Assembly (NCBI GenBank): GCA_934563745.1
Contig: CAKTHE010000008.1
Span: 13,542-77,541, forward strand
Direction of reading: 5' to 3'
From: an uncultured Dysosmobacter sp.
GTDB taxonomy: Bacteria; Bacillota; Clostridia; Oscillospirales; Oscillospiraceae
DNA length: 64,000 bases
The translations under genes were made by a program, and so were the position numbers. The first letter of the stretch is position 1; every line of letters begins with the position of its first letter. Positions 21,080-30,188 of the stretch are shown here, piece after piece. The notes beneath the pieces were generated by a model. It saw nothing but the letters and a program-made list of their open reading frames with translations. It did not search any database and was not told where the DNA came from.

Positions 21080-21751
21080 ATGACGAGCATTGCAATCGAC
21101 GGCCCCTCCGGAGCAGGCAAGAGTACGCTGGCAAAGCGCCTGGCTGCGGAGCTTGGCTATTTGTATGTGGATACCGGCGCTATTTACCGGACGATCGGCT
21201 ACTTTGTTTATGAGCAGGGCATCGACCCGGAGGATTCCGCGGGCGTGCTGGCGGCTTTGCCGGACCTTCGGATCGAGCTGCGCTACGGCGAGGACGGATT
21301 TCAGCATATGCTGCTCAACGGGCGGGATGTGACCCGGGAGATCCGTCTGCCGGAGGTGTCCCGCTTTGCCTCCAAGGTTTCGGCTTATCCCGGGGTCCGG
21401 GCCTATCTTCTGGAGATGCAGCGGGCGTTGGCGGCCCGGAACAATGTGATCATGGACGGCCGGGACATCGGAACGGTGGTGCTGCCGCATGCAGACATCA
21501 AGATTTTTCTGACGGCAGCGCCGGAAGCCCGGGCCCGCCGGCGCTGGAAGGAGCTGGAGGAGCGGGGGACGCCGCAGCCGCTGGAGCAGGTGTTCCGGGA
21601 CATCCAGCAGCGGGATTATCAGGATATGCACCGGGAGACAGCGCCGCTGAAGCAGGCTTCCGACGCCCTGCTGGTGGATACCACGGATCTTGACTTTCAG
21701 GAGAGCTTTCAGACGCTGCTGCGCCTGATTAAGGAGAGGACAGAGGCATGA
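21080..21751 (+). CDS. cmk: Cytidylate kinase
   Basis: Phosphorylates CMP and dCMP with ATP. The 223-residue protein has the P-loop IDGPSGAGKSTLAKRLA (residues 5-21), the YVDTGAIYRTIGYF motif and MDGRDIGTVVLPHADIKIFL. Length and order are normal. It overlaps plsC by 4 bases (ATGA), and cmk-plsC-ispH-rpsA is the known Clostridia order. Confidence 0.96.
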   Translation: MTSIAIDGPSGAGKSTLAKRLAAELGYLYVDTGAIYRTIGYFVYEQGIDPEDSAGVLAALPDLRIELRYGEDGFQHMLLNGRDVTREIRLPEVSRFASKVSAYPGVRAYLLEMQRALAARNNVIMDGRDIGTVVLPHADIKIFLTAAPEARARRRWKELEERGTPQPLEQVFRDIQQRDYQDMHRETAPLKQASDALLVDTTDLDFQESFQTLLRLIKERTEA

Positions 21752-22368
21752 ATGGATTTTTTCGGTTTGTGTACCGCTTCTTAAATTGCTTTTTATTTTT
21801 CTTTTTCCCGGTGGAGGTGGAGGGGCTTGAAAATCTGCCGCCTCACGGGGCCCTGCTGTGCCCCAACCATTCCAGCAACTGGGATCCGATTTTGCTGGTA
21901 TTAAAGCTGCCCATTGACTATCGGGTCCATATTATGGCGAAGGACTCGCTGTTTAAAAATCCGCTGCTAGGCTGGATTCTGCGCAAGGTCGGGGCGTTTC
22001 CGGTCTCCCGTGGAAGCTCGGACATTGCCGCGGTCAAAACGGCTATTCAGGCGATTAAAGGCGGAGACAACCTGCTGATTTTCCCGGAGGGGACCGTAGT
22101 ACAGGGCGGGATCGGAAAAATGGACGGGAAGCCGTCGCATGCAAAAAGCGGCGTCTCGGTGATCGGGATCCGGACCGGAGCCACACTGATCCCGGTTTTC
22201 ATGGACGGCCGCAAGTGCCTGTTCCATAAAACGCGGATTGTGATCGGCAAGCCCTACACGCCGGTTTATACCGGAAGGCACGGCACGGCGGAGGAGATGC
22301 AGACGATTGCGGATGACCTTCTGCGTGAAGCCTATGCCCTGGGAGGGAAGACCCCATGGGAGATGTGA
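21748..22368 (+). CDS. plsC: 1-acyl-sn-glycerol-3-phosphate acyltransferase
   Basis: Adds the second acyl chain in phosphatidic acid synthesis at the inner face of the membrane. Motif I NHSSNWDP (HxxxxD), the FPVSRGSSD block and motif III FPEGTVVQGG are present in the 206-residue protein. An N-terminal hydrophobic segment (FLNCFLFFFFPV) can anchor it. It overlaps cmk before it and ispH-rpsA after it. Confidence 0.93.
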   Translation: MNGFFRFVYRFLNCFLFFFFPVEVEGLENLPPHGALLCPNHSSNWDPILLVLKLPIDYRVHIMAKDSLFKNPLLGWILRKVGAFPVSRGSSDIAAVKTAIQAIKGGDNLLIFPEGTVVQGGIGKMDGKPSHAKSGVSVIGIRTGATLIPVFMDGRKCLFHKTRIVIGKPYTPVYTGRHGTAEEMQTIADDLLREAYALGGKTPWEM

Positions 22369-24314
22369 TCCTGGCCCGGTCGGCCGGTTTTTGCTACGGG
22401 GTGCGCCGCGCGGTGGAGCTGGCGGAGCAGACGGCAGCGGAGGCCGGCAGCTGCTGGATGCTGGGCGACCTGATCCATAACACACATGTGGTGGAGGAGC
22501 TGGCCCGGCAGGGTGCGCGGAAAACCGAGGATTTTCATCAGCTTGCGCCGGGGGAGACCGTTGTGATTCGTTCCCACGGCGAGCTGAAATCGGTGCTGGA
22601 GGAACTGGAGGAACGGGGTGTGCGCTGCGTCAACGCCACCTGCCCGAATGTGGTGCGGATCCAGCATTTGGTAGCGGAAGCGGACCGGGAGGGGCGCCAG
22701 GTCCTTCTTATCGGCGAGCCGCACCACCCGGAGGTGATCGGGATCGCCAGCTGGTGTGCCCATCCGGTCATCGCAGACGGGCCGGAGGCGGTGGCGGCCT
22801 GGCTGAAGGCCAATCCGCAGGCGCGGGAGGAGCCGCTGAGCGTTGTGGCGCAGACGACCTGTATTCGTGATCTTTATGAAGGTTCTGTAAAAATCCTAAA
22901 AAAACAGTGTACAAACTTAAAAATCTTTGATACAATATGTGATGCTACGCATAAGCGTCAGTCTGAAGCGGCGGAAATCGCCGCCCGGGTGGACGTGATG
23001 GTCGTTGTGGGAGACCGTAAAAGCGCCAACACCAGGCACCTGACTGAGATCTGTGCAGAGCGCTGTCCGCGCGTGCTTCAAATCGAAAGTGCGGACGAGC
23101 TTTCGCCGCAGGTCTTTGCAGGCTGCACGGCTGCGGGGCTTACGGCCGGCGCTTCAACGCCTGCTGGCATCATTAAGGAGGTATATGCAACCATGAGTGA
23201 AGAAATCAAAGCGGCCGAGGGCAAGGAAGAATCCTTCGAGGAATTACTGAATCAGTCTTTCAAAACTTTAAATACAGGAGAGAAGGTAACCGGCATCGTC
23301 ACGGCCATTACCCCGACTGAGGTACAGGTCGACGTGGGCGCAAAGCAGGCTGCATACATCAAGCTGAGCGAACTGTCTGACGATCCCAACGTGAAGCCCG
23401 AGGATATTGTCCACGTGGGCGACGAAATCGAAACGTACATCATCCGCGTCAACGACGTGGAGGGCTACGCCGAGCTGTCCAAGAAGCGCCTGGATACGGT
23501 GAAGGTCTGGGAGAATATCGAAAAGGCCGTCGAGGAAAAGACCGTCATGGAAGGCGTTGTCACGGAAGAGAACAAGGGCGGCATCGTGGTGTCCGTCAAG
23601 GGTGTCCGCGTGTTTGTTCCCGCTTCCCAGAGCGGCCTGCCCCGCGGGGCTGAGCTGTCGGCTCTGCTCAAGCAGAAGGTGCAGCTGCGCATTACGGAGG
23701 TCAATCGTGCCCGCCGCCGTGTGGTCGGCTCTATCCGCGCCGTCCAGCAGGAAGCCCGTCAGGCGGCTCAGGCCGAGCTGTGGGCCAACATTGAAGTGGG
23801 CAAGCACTACACCGGCACGGTGAAGTCCATGACCTCCTATGGTGTGTTTGTGGACATCGGCGGTGTGGACGGCATGGTTCATATCTCTGAGCTGAGCTGG
23901 AGCCGGATCAAGACTCCCTCTGAGGTCTGCAAGGTCGGCGATACGCTGGATGTGTACGTGATTTCTTATGATCCGGAAAAGAAGAAGATCTCCCTGGGCG
24001 TCAAGGATAAGAGCGTGGATCCCTGGCAGACCTTTATGGACAAGTATCAGGTGGGCGACGTGGCTTCCGTCAAGATCGTGAAGCTGATGAGCTTCGGTGC
24101 CTTTGCGGAGGTTGTGCCCGGCGTAGACGGCCTGATCCATATTTCCCAGATTGCGGATCGCCGCATCGATAAGCCGGAGGATGTGCTGTCCGAGGGCCAG
24201 ATCGTGGATGCTAAGATCACCGCGATCGACGAGGAAAAGAAGAAGATCTCTCTGTCGATCCGTGCGCTGCTGAACGCTTCCGAAGAGGAACCGGCGGCTG
24301 AGACGGAGGAGTAA
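22356..24314 (+). CDS. ispH: Bifunctional IspH reductase / ribosomal protein S1
   Basis: The N-terminal 275 or so residues are 4-hydroxy-3-methylbut-2-enyl diphosphate reductase, the last MEP-pathway enzyme. They show [18 protein letters not shown] and the cluster cysteines in GFCYG, NATCPNV and [12 protein letters not shown]. The rest carries four S1 RNA-binding domains (about residues 305-375, 390-455, 475-545 and 560-630), such as [20 protein letters not shown]. This fusion is known in Clostridia. Codon use changes sharply after the IspH part toward the highly expressed type, and a full Shine-Dalgarno sequence sits at the junction, so free S1 may be made too. Confidence 0.95.
   Translation: MGDVILARSAGFCYGVRRAVELAEQTAAEAGSCWMLGDLIHNTHVVEELARQGARKTEDFHQLAPGETVVIRSHGELKSVLEELEERGVRCVNATCPNVVRIQHLVAEADREGRQVLLIGEPHHPEVIGIASWCAHPVIADGPEAVAAWLKANPQAREEPLSVVAQTTCIRDLYEGSVKILKKQCTNLKIFDTICDATHKRQSEAAEIAARVDVMVVVGDRKSANTRHLTEICAERCPRVLQIESADELSPQVFAGCTAAGLTAGASTPAGIIKEVYATMSEEIKAAEGKEESFEELLNQSFKTLNTGEKVTGIVTAITPTEVQVDVGAKQAAYIKLSELSDDPNVKPEDIVHVGDEIETYIIRVNDVEGYAELSKKRLDTVKVWENIEKAVEEKTVMEGVVTEENKGGIVVSVKGVRVFVPASQSGLPRGAELSALLKQKVQLRITEVNRARRRVVGSIRAVQQEARQAAQAELWANIEVGKHYTGTVKSMTSYGVFVDIGGVDGMVHISELSWSRIKTPSEVCKVGDTLDVYVISYDPEKKKISLGVKDKSVDPWQTFMDKYQVGDVASVKIVKLMSFGAFAEVVPGVDGLIHISQIADRRIDKPEDVLSEGQIVDAKITAIDEEKKKISLSIRALLNASEEEPAAETEE
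23175..23195 (+). promoter_or_regulatory. Internal ribosome site before the S1 part
   Basis: A perfect AAGGAGGT lies 10 bases before an in-frame ATG (23193) at the IspH/S1 junction. The protein from that ATG would begin [19 protein letters not shown] and hold only the four S1 domains (373 residues). The site is seen directly; its use is inference. Confidence 0.6.
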
Positions 24315-24327
24315 TTCTCAAATCACG

Positions 24328-24360
24328 AAAAGAGCGGAGGCTGTGCCTTCGCTCTTTTTT
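24328..24360 (+). terminator. Rho-independent terminator after ispH-rpsA
   Basis: A 13-bp stem with one mismatch (AAAAGAGCGGAGG / CCTTCGCTCTTTT), a 5-base loop and a run of six T residues. The 150 bases from here to the next gene contain only a weak TTGCAA-17-TACCAT promoter candidate. Confidence 0.85.
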
Positions 24361-24507
24361 GCTTTGGCGAACGCCTTTGCCGACAGAGGGGAGCGGTTGC
24401 AATCTGCATGGAAGTATGCTACCATTTCCAAAGAATGCCTCGAAAACCGCTCGGCAAACGGAGGATCGGACGGAGACTGCGGGGCACTTGAGACGGAGGA
24501 GGCTTCT

Positions 24508-25851
24508 ATGTCTTATCAGGAAGAATACCAGAAAAAACGGGTCTCGGCGGCGGAAATTGCCGCGAAGGTACAATCCGGCATGTGGCTGGATTTCGGATGG
24601 AGCACCTGCTCGGTCAATGCGCTGGATCACGCCATTGCGCAGCGCGCGGAGGAGCTGGAGGATGTCAAGATCCGGGGCGGCGTCCTGACCCGCCGGCTGG
24701 CTATCGCGGATGTGCCCCATGCGCCGGCGCACTTTACATGGAACTCCTGGCATATGAGCGGGATCGAGCGGAAGATGATGCAGGAGGGGCTGGCGTATTA
24801 CAGTCCCGGCCGCTATTCGGAGCTGCCCAGCTATTATAAGCGCATTACGCCTCCGGACATTGCCATGTGCCAGGTGACGCCGATGGATGAGCATGGGTAC
24901 TTCAATTTCGGGCCCAGCGGCTCCCACCAGGCGGCGGTTTTTGCCCAGGCCAAGTGCGTGGTGGTGGAGGTAAACCGGAATATTCCGCGCTGTCTGGGCG
25001 GATATGATTCCGGAATCCACATCAGCCAGGTGGATTACATCGTGGAGGGAGAGAATCCCCCCATGGAAGAAATGCCCCCGGCCGGAGAGCTCAGTGCGGT
25101 GGATCTGGCGGTTGCGGATCTGGTTGTTCCTGAGATTTCCAGCGGTGCCTGTTTGCAGTTGGGGATCGGCTCCATGCCCAGCGCAGTGGGGAAGCGGATC
25201 GCCGAGTCGGATCTGAAGGATCTGGGCGTTCATACGGAAATGTATGTGGACGCCTTTGTGGATATGGCCGAGGCGGGCAAGCTTTCCTGCGCGAAAAAGT
25301 CCATTGACCGGGGACGCCAGGTCTACACCTTTGCGGCCGGTACACAGCGGCTTTATGATTATTTGAATGATAATCCGGCGTGCATGATTGCACCGGTGGA
25401 TTACGTCAATGATGTGGCGCGGGTTTCGAGCATTGAAAATTTCATTTCCATCAACGGAGCCGTGGATGTGGACCTGTTCGGCCAGGTCAACGCGGAGTCG
25501 GCGGGGACGCGGCAGATCAGCGGTGCCGGCGGGCAGCAGGATTTTGTTCTGGGGGCCTATCTTTCCCGGGGCGGGAAAAGCTTTATCTGCTTTTCCTCCA
25601 CGTTCCGGGATAAAAAGACCGGGGAGCTCAAATCCCGGATCCGCCCGACCCTGCAGGAAGGCTCCGTGGTCACGTCGACCCGGACCAATGCGCAGTGGCT
25701 GGTTACGGAATACGGGAAGGTCAATCTCAAGGGCCTGTCCGTTTGGGAGCGGGCCGAAGGGCTGATCGGGATTGCCCACCCCCAGTTTCGGGAGGAGCTG
25801 ATCCGTGCGGCGGAGGCGATGCATATCTGGCGCAGATCCAACCGCATTTAA
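24508..25851 (+). CDS. but: Butyryl-CoA:acetate CoA-transferase
   Basis: Moves CoA from butyryl-CoA to acetate in the last step of butyrate formation. The 447-residue family I CoA-transferase contains [11 protein letters not shown] and [13 protein letters not shown], the two blocks used to tell But enzymes from relatives. It also has the glycine loop [12 protein letters not shown] and HTEM, whose Glu is the expected thioester-forming residue. The close alternative is 4-hydroxybutyrate CoA-transferase. The start has GGAGG 7 bases upstream. It stands alone between two terminators, with no other butyrate-pathway gene nearby. Confidence 0.87.
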   Translation: MSYQEEYQKKRVSAAEIAAKVQSGMWLDFGWSTCSVNALDHAIAQRAEELEDVKIRGGVLTRRLAIADVPHAPAHFTWNSWHMSGIERKMMQEGLAYYSPGRYSELPSYYKRITPPDIAMCQVTPMDEHGYFNFGPSGSHQAAVFAQAKCVVVEVNRNIPRCLGGYDSGIHISQVDYIVEGENPPMEEMPPAGELSAVDLAVADLVVPEISSGACLQLGIGSMPSAVGKRIAESDLKDLGVHTEMYVDAFVDMAEAGKLSCAKKSIDRGRQVYTFAAGTQRLYDYLNDNPACMIAPVDYVNDVARVSSIENFISINGAVDVDLFGQVNAESAGTRQISGAGGQQDFVLGAYLSRGGKSFICFSSTFRDKKTGELKSRIRPTLQEGSVVTSTRTNAQWLVTEYGKVNLKGLSVWERAEGLIGIAHPQFREELIRAAEAMHIWRRSNRI

Positions 25852-25880
25852 AAAGAAGGGGGGCGACCCCCTTCTTTTCC
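25851..25880 (+). terminator. Rho-independent terminator of but
   Basis: Perfect 12-bp stem AAAAGAAGGGGG / CCCCCTTCTTTT with a 4-base loop, starting at the last base of the stop codon. Confidence 0.88.
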
Positions 25881-25907
25881 TTTGCAGCCGGGCGGCCGGA
25901 TTAAAAC

Positions 25908-25936
25908 TTGTAAATCAGGCGGCGGTTCTGTATAAT
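25908..25936 (+). promoter_or_regulatory. Predicted sigma-A promoter of the carD-ispDF operon
   Basis: TTGTAA and a perfect TATAAT separated by 17 bases, about 60 bases before carD. Confidence 0.78.
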
Positions 25937-25994
25937 GGTTTTGCATAGCAGGCAGGACTTGACGGAAATGACGGAGACGGAAAGGAGCAGCCCC

Positions 25995-26492
25995 ATGTTC
26001 GGTGTCGGCGACCGGGTCACGCACCCCATGCATGGCGCAGGGGTGATCGACGCCGTCGTGCAGGAGCGGACCTGCAGCGGCATACGCGACTACTATGTGT
26101 TCAGAACCGTGGCGGGAAACCTGCTTTTAAAGATCCCGGTTGCCAGTGCCGGGACGGTGGGCCTACGGACAGTGATCCCTTCCGGAGAGGCGGAAAAGCT
26201 GATCCGGGCGCTTCCGGAGCTGGAGACAGTCGACCATGAAAACTGGAACAAGCGCTATCGGGAGCATTTGCTTCTGATCAAGAGCGGGGATCTTTACGCG
26301 GTGGCCCGGGTCATCAAAAGCCTGCTGATTCGGGACCGCAGGCGCGGCCTTTCCACGGGGGAGCGGCGGCTGCTGGGCAGTGCGCGGAAGATCCTGGTTT
26401 CTGAGCTGGCGCTTTCCAGGCAGGCGGACTACGCGCATACGGAGGCACAGATCTTCCGGGCCATGCGGACAGGCTTGAATTGTGAAGAATGA
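25995..26492 (+). CDS. carD: CarD family transcriptional regulator
   Basis: A 165-residue regulator that in other bacteria binds the RNA polymerase beta subunit and stabilises open complexes. It starts FGVGDRVTHPMHGAGVIDAV, the RNAP-interaction (Tudor-like) domain. The C-terminal helical part has LETVDHENWNKRYREH and the conserved stretch VARVIKSLLIRDRRRGLSTGE. The ATG at 25995 follows AAAGGAG by 7 bases. CarD next to ispD and ispF is a common arrangement in Firmicutes. Confidence 0.92.
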   Translation: MFGVGDRVTHPMHGAGVIDAVVQERTCSGIRDYYVFRTVAGNLLLKIPVASAGTVGLRTVIPSGEAEKLIRALPELETVDHENWNKRYREHLLLIKSGDLYAVARVIKSLLIRDRRRGLSTGERRLLGSARKILVSELALSRQADYAHTEAQIFRAMRTGLNCEE

Positions 26493-26508
26493 AAGGAATC
26501 GGTTCCAG

Positions 26509-27237
26509 ATGGCTTTTTTCAAAAAACTGAGACAGAGCCGCCGGCCCCGGTGCATTGCACTGGTTGCGGCAGCCGGGCAGTCCACACGGATGGGCGGCGG
26601 ACAAAGCAAACTGCTGCTGCCGCTGGATGGGATCCCGGTCCTTGTCCGGACGCTGACTGCGCTGGCACAGGCGGAATCCATTGACGGAATTGTGATCGCG
26701 GCCCGGGAGGAGGACATCGTTCCCTTCGGAGACCTTTGCAGCACCTATGGAATTGCCAAGCCGGTCAAGATCGTCCGGGGCGGAGCCAGCCGGGCGGAAT
26801 CGGTGCTGCTGGCTGCGCTGGAGGCGGATGAGCAGGCGCAGCTGCTGGCCGTTCAGGATGGGGCACGTCCTTTGGTGCGTCCGGAGCTGATCGACGAGAC
26901 GGTGCGGGCCGCCATTCGCTGCGAGGCGGTGGCTCCTGCGGTGGCGCTGAAGGATACGGTGAAGGAAGCGGACCGGGACGGCCGCGTGCTTTCCACGCCG
27001 GACCGGGCCGCGCTGCGGGCCGTACAGACGCCGCAGGTTTTTTCGGCGGATCTGCTCAAGGCCGCCCTGCAGGAGGCAATCGCGTCCGGAAGCACGATCA
27101 CGGATGACTGCAGCGCGGTGGAACGCCTGGGCAAGGCGGTGTATCTGATCCCAGGCGATGAGGAGAATCTGAAGATCACAACGCCGCTGGATCTGATCGT
27201 TGCAGAGGCGATTTTGGAGAGGAGGCAGGCGCTTTGA
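26509..27237 (+). CDS. ispD: 2-C-methyl-D-erythritol 4-phosphate cytidylyltransferase
   Basis: MEP-pathway enzyme that joins CTP to methylerythritol phosphate. It has the nucleotide-binding start [19 protein letters not shown], the VQDGARPLV motif and RAVQTPQVF. The ATG at 26509 has AAAGGA 11 bases upstream and gives 242 residues; an in-frame GTG 27 bases earlier overlaps carD and lacks support. It overlaps ispF by 4 bases. Confidence 0.94.
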   Translation: MAFFKKLRQSRRPRCIALVAAAGQSTRMGGGQSKLLLPLDGIPVLVRTLTALAQAESIDGIVIAAREEDIVPFGDLCSTYGIAKPVKIVRGGASRAESVLLAALEADEQAQLLAVQDGARPLVRPELIDETVRAAIRCEAVAPAVALKDTVKEADRDGRVLSTPDRAALRAVQTPQVFSADLLKAALQEAIASGSTITDDCSAVERLGKAVYLIPGDEENLKITTPLDLIVAEAILERRQAL

Positions 27238-27722
27238 CCGGCTTACGGATTGGACAGGGATATGATGTTCACCGCCTGCAGAGCGGGCGCCCACTGATTC
27301 TGGGCGGCGTTTCGATCCCCTATGAGCGGGGGCTGGAAGGACACTCCGATGCGGATGTGCTGGTGCACGCGCTGATGGATGCGCTACTGGGGGCGGCCGG
27401 ACTGGGGGATATCGGCGCGCTGTTTCCGGACACGGACCCGGCCTATGCCGGCATTTCCAGCCTGGAACTGCTGCGGAGGGTCGGAGATGCCTTGAAAGAA
27501 CACGGGTTTTCCGTTGTCAATGCGGATGTTACCCTCATTGCGCAGGCGCCCAAGGTTGCGCCCTATAAAGACACGATGGCGACGAATATCGCCCGGGCGC
27601 TCGGCATCCGCCGTGAGCAGATCCTTGTGAAGGCCACCACGGAAGAGGGGCTTGGCTTTACCGGACGGGGCGAGGGAATGGCCGCCATGGCCGTGGCGCT
27701 TTTGGAACGGGAAGCGTCCTGA
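27234..27722 (+). CDS. ispF: 2-C-methyl-D-erythritol 2,4-cyclodiphosphate synthase
   Basis: Forms the cyclic diphosphate in the MEP pathway. The 162-residue protein begins [18 protein letters not shown] with the zinc ligands DVH, then [21 protein letters not shown] and the C-terminal [15 protein letters not shown]. The start is TTG, overlapping the ispD stop (TTGA) and preceded by GAGGAGG. Together with ispD and ispH in the window this shows that isoprenoids are made by the MEP route. Confidence 0.94.
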   Translation: MTGLRIGQGYDVHRLQSGRPLILGGVSIPYERGLEGHSDADVLVHALMDALLGAAGLGDIGALFPDTDPAYAGISSLELLRRVGDALKEHGFSVVNADVTLIAQAPKVAPYKDTMATNIARALGIRREQILVKATTEEGLGFTGRGEGMAAMAVALLEREAS

Positions 27723-27748
27723 GAGTGAAAAAAGAACATGTCATGCGA

Positions 27749-27779
27749 CGCGCGGTGCCGAATCTGTCGGCACTGCGCG
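27749..27779 (+). terminator. Stem-loop after ispF, possible terminator
   Basis: A 13-bp stem with one mismatch (CGCGCGGTGCCGA / TCGGCACTGCGCG) and a 5-base loop. There is no T-run, so it may be a weak terminator or an RNA-processing structure between ispF and the DUF3343 gene. Confidence 0.4.
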
Positions 27780-27833
27780 TTCGTCACATTGCGGGCTGTG
27801 CGTCATAAGCTGGTTAAGAGAGGAGGAGTGTCT

Positions 27834-28085
27834 ATGGAACACTATCTGATCATTGCGCGGTCCATTACCCAGGCGCAGCGCTTCGAATCCACGCTTTCCA
27901 AAGCCGGCATACCCAGCCGCTTGTTTCGGGCGCCGCGGGAGCTTGCCGAATGGGGCTGCGCCTATGCTGTGCAGATTTCTGAACGCTTGCTGCCCCAAGC
28001 GCTGACAGCGCTGCACCGGGGCGGACTGAGCCCTGTGAAAATATATTTGAGCAACCAGGAGGGATACCGGGAGGCTGTGCTATGA
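27834..28085 (+). CDS. DUF3343 protein, putative Se/S carrier
   Basis: An 83-residue protein of the DUF3343 family, proposed as a small selenium or sulfur carrier. It shows YLIIARSITQAQRFESTL, GIPSRLFRAPRE and a single cysteine in WGCAYAVQ. The start follows AGGAGG. It overlaps the next gene by 4 bases; that gene is a cysteine desulfurase-like enzyme, and this pair is known from clusters for selenium-dependent molybdenum hydroxylases. No other gene of that system is in this window. Confidence 0.82.
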   Translation: MEHYLIIARSITQAQRFESTLSKAGIPSRLFRAPRELAEWGCAYAVQISERLLPQALTALHRGGLSPVKIYLSNQEGYREAVL

Positions 28086-29209
28086 TCTATCTGGATAACG
28101 CCGCCACCAGCTTTCAAAAGCCGCCCTCCGTCGGAGAGGCCATGCGCGCAGCGCTGCAGGAGTGCAGTTCTCCGGGCCGCGGCGGCTATCCGGCGGCAGC
28201 TCGGGCTGCGGAGACGGCCTACCGGTGCAGGGAGGCTGCGGCGGAACTGTTCCACCTGTCAGACCCGGAACGGGTGGTGTTTACCTTCAACGCGACCCAC
28301 GGGCTGAATCTGGCGATCAAAAGTCTGGTCCGACCCGGAAGCCGGGTTGTTATCTCCGGTTATGAGCACAACGCCGTCACGCGCCCTCTGGCCGCGGCAG
28401 ACCGGGTGGAGACGGTCGTGGCGGAGTCTCCGCTGTTTGACCCGGCGGCAGCGGAACAGGCCTTTCGCCGGGCGGTGCGCCCGGGAGACAGCGCTGTGAT
28501 CTGCAGCTGTGTCTCCAACGTATTCGGAACAGTTTTGCCGGTGGAGCGGATCGCAGCCCTTTGCCGGGAGCGCGGGGTCCCGCTGATTCTGGACGCCTCG
28601 CAGTCTGCGGGGGTCCTTCCGCTGGATGTCGGGCAGATTCATCCGGCATTTGTCGCCATGCCCGGGCATAAGGGACTTTACGGCCCCCAGGGGACCGGGC
28701 TTCTGCTCTGCGGTGAAGGGGTCCCGGTCACACCGCTGCTGGAGGGAGGGACCGGAAGCCTGTCCTTGCAGCAGACGATGCCGGAATTTCTGCCGGACCG
28801 TTTGGAGGCGGGGACCCACAATATGCCCGGAATCGCCGGGCTTTTGGCCGGAATCCGGTTCGTTGTAGACCGGGGGATCGGGCCCATCCGAGAGCACGAG
28901 CGATCCCTGGCGCTGACGGCGGCGGAGGGACTGCGGCATCTTCCGGGAATCGAGGTTTTTTACCGGGACGGTCTGGTGAATCAGTGCGGCGTGCTTTCAT
29001 TCCGGGAACAAAAACGGGATCCGGAGGAGACGGCGGCGGCCCTGGCCGCGCGGGGGATCGCAGTGCGGGCGGGCTTTCATTGCGCACCCCTGGCCCACCG
29101 TACGGCGGGGACGCTGGATACCGGGACGGTCCGGGTCAGCTTTTCCCCTTTCAATACGGAGCGCCAGGTGTATTCCTTCCTTGCGGCCATGCGGGAAATC
29201 CGGACATGA
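28082..29209 (+). CDS. Cysteine desulfurase-like PLP enzyme
   Basis: A class V aminotransferase-fold enzyme (375 residues) that likely takes sulfur or selenium from cysteine or selenocysteine. The start IYLDNAATSFQKP is typical. The PLP lysine lies in MPGHKGLYGPQGTG, and the catalytic cysteine in RAGFHCAPLAH. It is the short-loop type, closer to CsdB/SufS-like proteins than to IscS. It overlaps the DUF3343 gene, which suggests that the two act together on sulfur or selenium transfer. Confidence 0.87.
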   Translation: MIYLDNAATSFQKPPSVGEAMRAALQECSSPGRGGYPAAARAAETAYRCREAAAELFHLSDPERVVFTFNATHGLNLAIKSLVRPGSRVVISGYEHNAVTRPLAAADRVETVVAESPLFDPAAAEQAFRRAVRPGDSAVICSCVSNVFGTVLPVERIAALCRERGVPLILDASQSAGVLPLDVGQIHPAFVAMPGHKGLYGPQGTGLLLCGEGVPVTPLLEGGTGSLSLQQTMPEFLPDRLEAGTHNMPGIAGLLAGIRFVVDRGIGPIREHERSLALTAAEGLRHLPGIEVFYRDGLVNQCGVLSFREQKRDPEETAAALAARGIAVRAGFHCAPLAHRTAGTLDTGTVRVSFSPFNTERQVYSFLAAMREIRT

Positions 29210-29246
29210 AAATCTGAATTAACGGTGAATTTTAAAGCGTAGCTCC

Positions 29247-29275
29247 TTGCAATTGGGCTGTACTTTTTATATAAT
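29247..29275 (+). promoter_or_regulatory. Predicted sigma-A promoter of cdaA-cdaR
   Basis: TTGCAA and a perfect TATAAT with a 17-base spacer. It places the transcript start near 29282 and so rules out the long TTG-started version of cdaA. Confidence 0.8.
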
Positions 29276-29309
29276 AAGTACATTCATGGCAGGGAAGGAT
29301 GGGAGAAGA

Positions 29310-30188
29310 ATGCTTTCCACTTTTATGGGAGATCTGGTCAGATACCTGATGACGATCCAGATTTCGGATGTCGTTGATATGGCTATCATGGCCTTCGCCT
29401 GCTACAAGCTGCTGACGCTGGTCAAATCCTCCCGTGCGGCCAGCCTGCTCAAGGGGATCCTGATCCTTCTGGTTGCCCTGTGGCTTTCATCTCTTCTGAA
29501 GCTTCACGGCATCAATTATCTGATGGACCGGATGGTCTCCTGGGGCGTTTTGGCACTGATCATTCTTTTCCAGCCGGAGATCCGCCACATTCTCGAGCAG
29601 ATGGGCAGCCAGAAGCTGAACCTTTTGAATCTGTTTGCCCACAGCGAGGTTTCCAGCAATATGGAGCATACCATCAGCCAGACAGTGCTGGCCTGCACGG
29701 AGATGTCGAAATCCCGCACGGGCGTGCTGATCGTTTTTGAACGGGACATTCTGCTGGATGATCTGGTCCGCAGCGGTACAGTCCTCAATGCGGATGTTTC
29801 CAGCGAGCTTCTGAAGAATATCTTTTTCGTGAAGGCACCCATGCATGACGGCGCCGTGATCGTGCGGCAGGGCCGGATTCTGGGTGCCGGTTGTATGCTG
29901 CCGCTTTCCAAAAACGTGAATCTTTCCCGGGATCTTGGCATGCGGCACCGTGCCGGCATCGGCATGAGTGAAAATTCGGATGCCGTGGTGGTGATCGTGT
30001 CGGAGGAGACGGGGTCCATTTCGGTGGCCATCGGCGGCATGCTCAAGCGGCACCTGACGTCGGAGACCTTGGAAAAGCTGCTGCGCAACGAGCTTTTGCC
30101 GCAGGAGCCGACGGAACCGGAAAAGCGCAAGTTCACGCTGGCCGGTCTCCTTCGCTCCAGAAAGGACGGGGATGACGATGCCGAATAA
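29310..30188 (+). CDS. cdaA: Diadenylate cyclase CdaA
   Basis: Membrane enzyme that makes c-di-AMP from two ATP. The 292-residue protein has three N-terminal membrane helices (about residues 20-80) and a DAC domain with the catalytic MHDGAVIV (DGA) and RHRAGIGMSE motifs. The ATG at 29310 has GGGAG close upstream; an ATG at 29286 is a weaker alternative. It overlaps cdaR by 17 bases. The pair controls wall and osmotic balance in Firmicutes; the usual third gene glmM is not next to it here. Confidence 0.95.
   Translation: MLSTFMGDLVRYLMTIQISDVVDMAIMAFACYKLLTLVKSSRAASLLKGILILLVALWLSSLLKLHGINYLMDRMVSWGVLALIILFQPEIRHILEQMGSQKLNLLNLFAHSEVSSNMEHTISQTVLACTEMSKSRTGVLIVFERDILLDDLVRSGTVLNADVSSELLKNIFFVKAPMHDGAVIVRQGRILGAGCMLPLSKNVNLSRDLGMRHRAGIGMSENSDAVVVIVSEETGSISVAIGGMLKRHLTSETLEKLLRNELLPQEPTEPEKRKFTLAGLLRSRKDGDDDAE

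Noticed and set aside
24366..24460. Imperfect long-range inverted repeat (TTTGCCGA...GAGCGGTT / AACCGCTCGGCAAA) before but, possible riboswitch
   Set aside because: The arms align only with a seven-base insertion and I recognise no riboswitch motif; too weak to list.
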